Source of the DNA: CAZGUX01 sp964529305
GTDB lineage: Bacteria > Acidobacteriota > Terriglobia > Bryobacterales > Bryobacteraceae
Length of the DNA stretch: 64,000 bases
Reading direction: 5' to 3'
Assembly (NCBI GenBank): GCA_964529305.1
Contig: CAZGUX010000288.1
Span: 1 to 64,000 of the forward strand
This document shows positions 61,398-64,000 of the stretch, piece after piece. Under the pieces are notes generated by a model. That model did no database searches. It saw nothing but the letters and a program-made list of their open reading frames with translations, and was not told the DNA's origin. Within the stretch, counting starts at the first letter, position 1, and each line of letters opens with the position of its first letter. Made by a program: the position numbers and the translations under genes.

Positions 61398-62665
61398 TCA
61401 AGGCCGGTAAACAGCCGCGTAAATAAGCGTTCTCGAAGCGATTTCAACCCCATCGACATAGAGCTTGTACGTCGATGTACGAGAAGGGAACGGACCCACT
61501 GGCACCTGCACGACGCCGCCGAATGTCGAGAAGTTTGTATTGTTCTGACGATCGACCACGAAGTGTGAGCCGCCGACGCAGCTCTCATCGGGTCCGAGGC
61601 CGCCAAGACAACCCGCAGCCGACGCAATCGCATTTACACCGGGCGAAGTGATCGAGCTTGGGCTCGGAAGCTGCTTTGCCGCCGAAACCCATGACATGCC
61701 AAGACGTCGTGGGGGACCGTGCTCAGGGGATAGTCCAGGCACTCCCACGTCTTGGGATCGCAACTCAAGTAGCCCCACAGAGGCACGTAGGATGCGGAGA
61801 AATCTCCAACGGCCGCAACCTCAAACTGCCCGGCCGAAGGATTGATGTCGAAGCTGACGGTGAACGCGCCGGCATGCAGCATCACCATTGAGGTGGTGCC
61901 AAGAACCGGACCGGCCGACGGATGCAGGCTATCGATCGTGCCTTTGACGTTCGATGTGTTGGCGCCACTCGCAATTCCAATATCGACGATGTTGCTCTGC
62001 CAGCCTCCGCTCCGAAGGTACAGCCGGTTAGTGGCTGGAGCCGCCGCGATCACATTCAACTGATAGACCCCAGGAAGTCCCGGAGCGAGCCCCGCGAACA
62101 AGACCCGAGCTTTCCGCTCTCCGACGTAAACCTCGACGGGATCGACGACTGTCTCCGACCTCCCGGAAGTTGCTCCAAGGCCCGTCGCGTAGAGCGTCAG
62201 GATATCGTTCGCTGCCACGATGTCCTTGGCTTGAAAGTTGGAGTCGAAGACCAGGGCCGGGCCGGTACCCACGCTGTTCCTCGTGAAAATCACCGGAGAG
62301 TTTCGCGTAAGGCGAATGTTGTACGAGGTGCTGACGACGCCCGCGTACGTGACAACCAAGGGAACCACGGTACTCACCGGAATCCCTACCTCGGCTGGAA
62401 TCATCGCGTTGATCTGGCGCGGCGAGACATGCAGCAGAACAGAGGGCATTCCCGCTACGCTGACCGATACTCCCCCGAGCGTGACAGGCGGGGGAACAGT
62501 GCCCGCACTGAGGTTGGCACTCCCCAGATTGCTTCCGAAAATTGCCACCAGGCAGCCGGGCGAGAGGACCGCATCATAAGACGCCGCGTTCAGGACGGAG
62601 GACACCACCGGTTGCGCCCATGCGAGGCCGTGTGTGAAAGCGAAGACAAGGAAGATTTGTTTCAT
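61398..62665 (-). pseudogene. Secreted TIGR03437-domain protein, frameshifted near its end
   Basis: ATG 62665 has GGAAAG upstream, and MKQIFLVFAFTHGLAWAQ is a signal peptide. A TIGR03437 domain follows: VSSVLNAASYDAVLSPGCLVAIFG, LHVSPRQINAMIPAEV, ILTLYATGLGATSG, GLAPGLPGVYQLNVIA. The C-terminal part has a BACON/Ig-type segment. The frame breaks at CCCCC (plus-strand 61711-61715). Inserting one C restores STVPPRRLGMSWVSAAKQL and continues to LIYAAVYRP and a stop at 61398. The repaired product would be 422 residues. The short extension before the stop in the present frame is not family-like. Confidence 0.83.
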
Positions 62666-62685
62666 GTGTGTGCTTTCCGGGCGAA

Positions 62686-64000
62686 TCAGTTTCCTGACAC
62701 GGCAATCCACACCGCATCCGGTTCCGTGGACCGGGTTCCCACTTCGAGGACCACGGGGACATACCCTCCGGGCCGCACTCCGATGGGAACCTGAACATTC
62801 ACCTGCATGAGGCCGGCGACTTGCCCCGGCGCGCTGCCGGCGTACTGCACGATTGCCGGAATTCCGCCGATCGTTACTCGAACGGGCAAGACGGGTTCTG
62901 CGGCGGTTGTCGAGCCGGCGAGGCGGCCATCCGCCCCGGCGGGAGCCGTTCGCCCTTCGCCGGTCGCGAAGAGTGAGAGGTAACCGCCGGCTTTGACAGG
63001 ATTCGCCGCCGTATTGAGACTCCCGTCTGCAACATTGATCGCCGCGGCTTGGCCCGCGCCGGTTTGATTCGACGTGAAGAGACTCGGAGCTGACAACGCG
63101 ACAGGCACCGCAAAGGGGTCGGATGTCTCTCCGCGGTAGGTAACCGTGACCTGGGCCGTCGCGCCGTCGAGAGCATAGGGCGCGACTGCGGCAACCTGCG
63201 TGGACGATGCGTACAGAACCGGTGCGGCGATTCCGTTGATAGAGACGGCCGTTCCGCCCACCTTCGTACCGAACTGGCCGTTGACTGGCTGACCTTGGGC
63301 CATTTGCCGAGGACCGAGGCCGGCGCCGTGGATGACCATCATTTTGCCCGGAGAAATCGGCTTCGCGCTTTGGCTCGCCACATCGAGGACTGCGCTGATC
63401 AAGACGGATCGGTTCGTCGGGCGCAGCACACGGATCGCGTGATTTCCTGTGTCAGCGACATAGATGTTGCCCGCGCGATCCACTGCCACGCCCTGCGGCT
63501 GGTTGAGTTGCGCGCTGGTGGCGAACCCTCCATCACCGGAAAAGCCGGGCGTTCCGTTACCTGCCACCGTGGTGATGATTCCATCGGCGGAAACCTTGCG
63601 AATGCGATCGTTGTGCACGTCGGCAATGAACAGATTGTCTGCGGGGTCCGTCGCCAAGCCCACCGGCACACTCAGTTCCGCGCTCGCTGCCGGCACGCCG
63701 TCGCCCGAGAAGCCGCCCCTACCATTGCCTGCCACTGTCGTGACGAGGCCGTTCGTGGAGACCTTGCGGACGAGGCCGTAACCGAAACCAAATTCCCAAC
63801 CACCAAAGGAGCTCCCGATGAACAGGTTGCCGGCGCCGTCCACCGCGAGCCCGAGCGGCCGGCTCACCTGAGCACTCGTGGCTGGCCCGCCGTCGCCGGA
63901 GAAGCCGCCGCCGGTTCCGTTGCCCGCCACTGTGGTAATGATTCCGTCGGGCGAGACCTTGCGGACTCGGTTGCTATTTGAATCCGCAATAAACAGGTTG
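62686..64000 (-). CDS. NHL-repeat protein with C-terminal TIGR03437 domain, 5' end outside window
   Basis: About 438 residues are visible and the frame is open at the right edge. NHL blades repeat: NLFIADSNSNRVRKVSPDGIITTVAGNG, GFSGDGGPATSAQ, LAVDGAGNLFIGS, and QLNQPQGVAVDRAGNIYVADTGNHAIRV (joined pieces). From about residue 200 a TIGR03437 domain follows: ISAVLDVASQSAKPISPGKMMVIHGAGLG, VQYAGSAPGQVAGLMQVNVQVP and a final PDAVWIAVSGN. Such proteins are exported in Solibacter-like bacteria; ligand and role are unknown. It lies 20 bp upstream of the frameshifted TIGR03437 gene on the same strand. Confidence 0.86.
   Translation of the reverse strand, partial: NLFIADSNSNRVRKVSPDGIITTVAGNGTGGGFSGDGGPATSAQVSRPLGLAVDGAGNLFIGSSFGGWEFGFGYGLVRKVSTNGLVTTVAGNGRGGFSGDGVPAASAELSVPVGLATDPADNLFIADVHNDRIRKVSADGIITTVAGNGTPGFSGDGGFATSAQLNQPQGVAVDRAGNIYVADTGNHAIRVLRPTNRSVLISAVLDVASQSAKPISPGKMMVIHGAGLGPRQMAQGQPVNGQFGTKVGGTAVSINGIAAPVLYASSTQVAAVAPYALDGATAQVTVTYRGETSDPFAVPVALSAPSLFTSNQTGAGQAAAINVADGSLNTAANPVKAGGYLSLFATGEGRTAPAGADGRLAGSTTAAEPVLPVRVTIGGIPAIVQYAGSAPGQVAGLMQVNVQVPIGVRPGGYVPVVLEVGTRSTEPDAVWIAVSGN

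Overview
This window looks like a chromosome segment of a soil Acidobacterium close to Candidatus Solibacter / Bryobacterales. The evidence is high GC, Oar-type TonB-dependent receptors, secreted proteins with the TIGR03437 'soil' C-terminal domain, PSD1 + DUF1501 gene pairs, membrane-anchored TolB-propeller proteins, a PEP-CTERM-like protein, many Tat signal peptides and several small toxin-antitoxin pairs. I saw no rRNA, tRNA, CRISPR array, transposase or phage gene.

Layout. 0-7 kb: a minus-strand block (tolC-like, miaB, DUF151 nuclease), a secreted nitrilase-superfamily protein, an M49-like metalloprotein and a DUF72 protein. 7-7.7 kb: a VapBC pair. 7.8-12.4 kb: a TonB-receptor-like barrel, a PP2C phosphatase and a mandelate-racemase-type enolase. 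12.4-17.2 kb: PSD1 cytochrome, DUF1501 protein and creatininase. 17.2-20.1 kb: RtcB with archease, a repeat cluster and a Uma2 nuclease. 20.4-23.4 kb: a hybrid sensor kinase. 23.5-27.4 kb: an operon of UbiB kinase, a small phasin-like helical protein and a UbiB-like pseudokinase. 27.4-44.1 kb: secreted glycan-type proteins (two putative TIM-barrel proteins, a beta-propeller pair, a sialidase-like protein, FG-GAP, beta-helix) and a large membrane protein, interrupted by a decayed BrnTA module. 44.1-44.5 kb: a YoeB-type pair. 44.7-49.1 kb: the compact plus-strand series rimO-yacG-pgpA-NHL-cinA. 49.2-55.1 kb: a PEP-CTERM-like protein, two TolB-propeller membrane proteins and an SRPBCC protein. 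55.1-62.7 kb: four consecutive disrupted genes (aldolase, TonB receptor, Kelch protein, TIGR03437 protein). 62.7-64 kb: an NHL/TIGR03437 protein running off the right edge.

Most striking observations. (1) Many genes have a TANNNT -10 element only 6-8 nt before the start codon and no Shine-Dalgarno sequence, which suggests leaderless mRNAs. In two divergent pairs a near-palindromic -10 seems to serve both directions. (2) A UbiB kinase is operonic with a UbiB-like protein that has lost the expected catalytic residues. (3) A 94-bp element with perfect 20-bp inverted ends at 37879-37972 has a diverged copy near 19355-19427, within a wider family of small intergenic palindromes. (4) Single-base frameshifts are clustered. 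Four are explained by one missing base in a G/C run between 58.4 and 61.8 kb, and both genes of the BrnTA module carry one extra base. These are either real decay or consensus errors; reads would decide.
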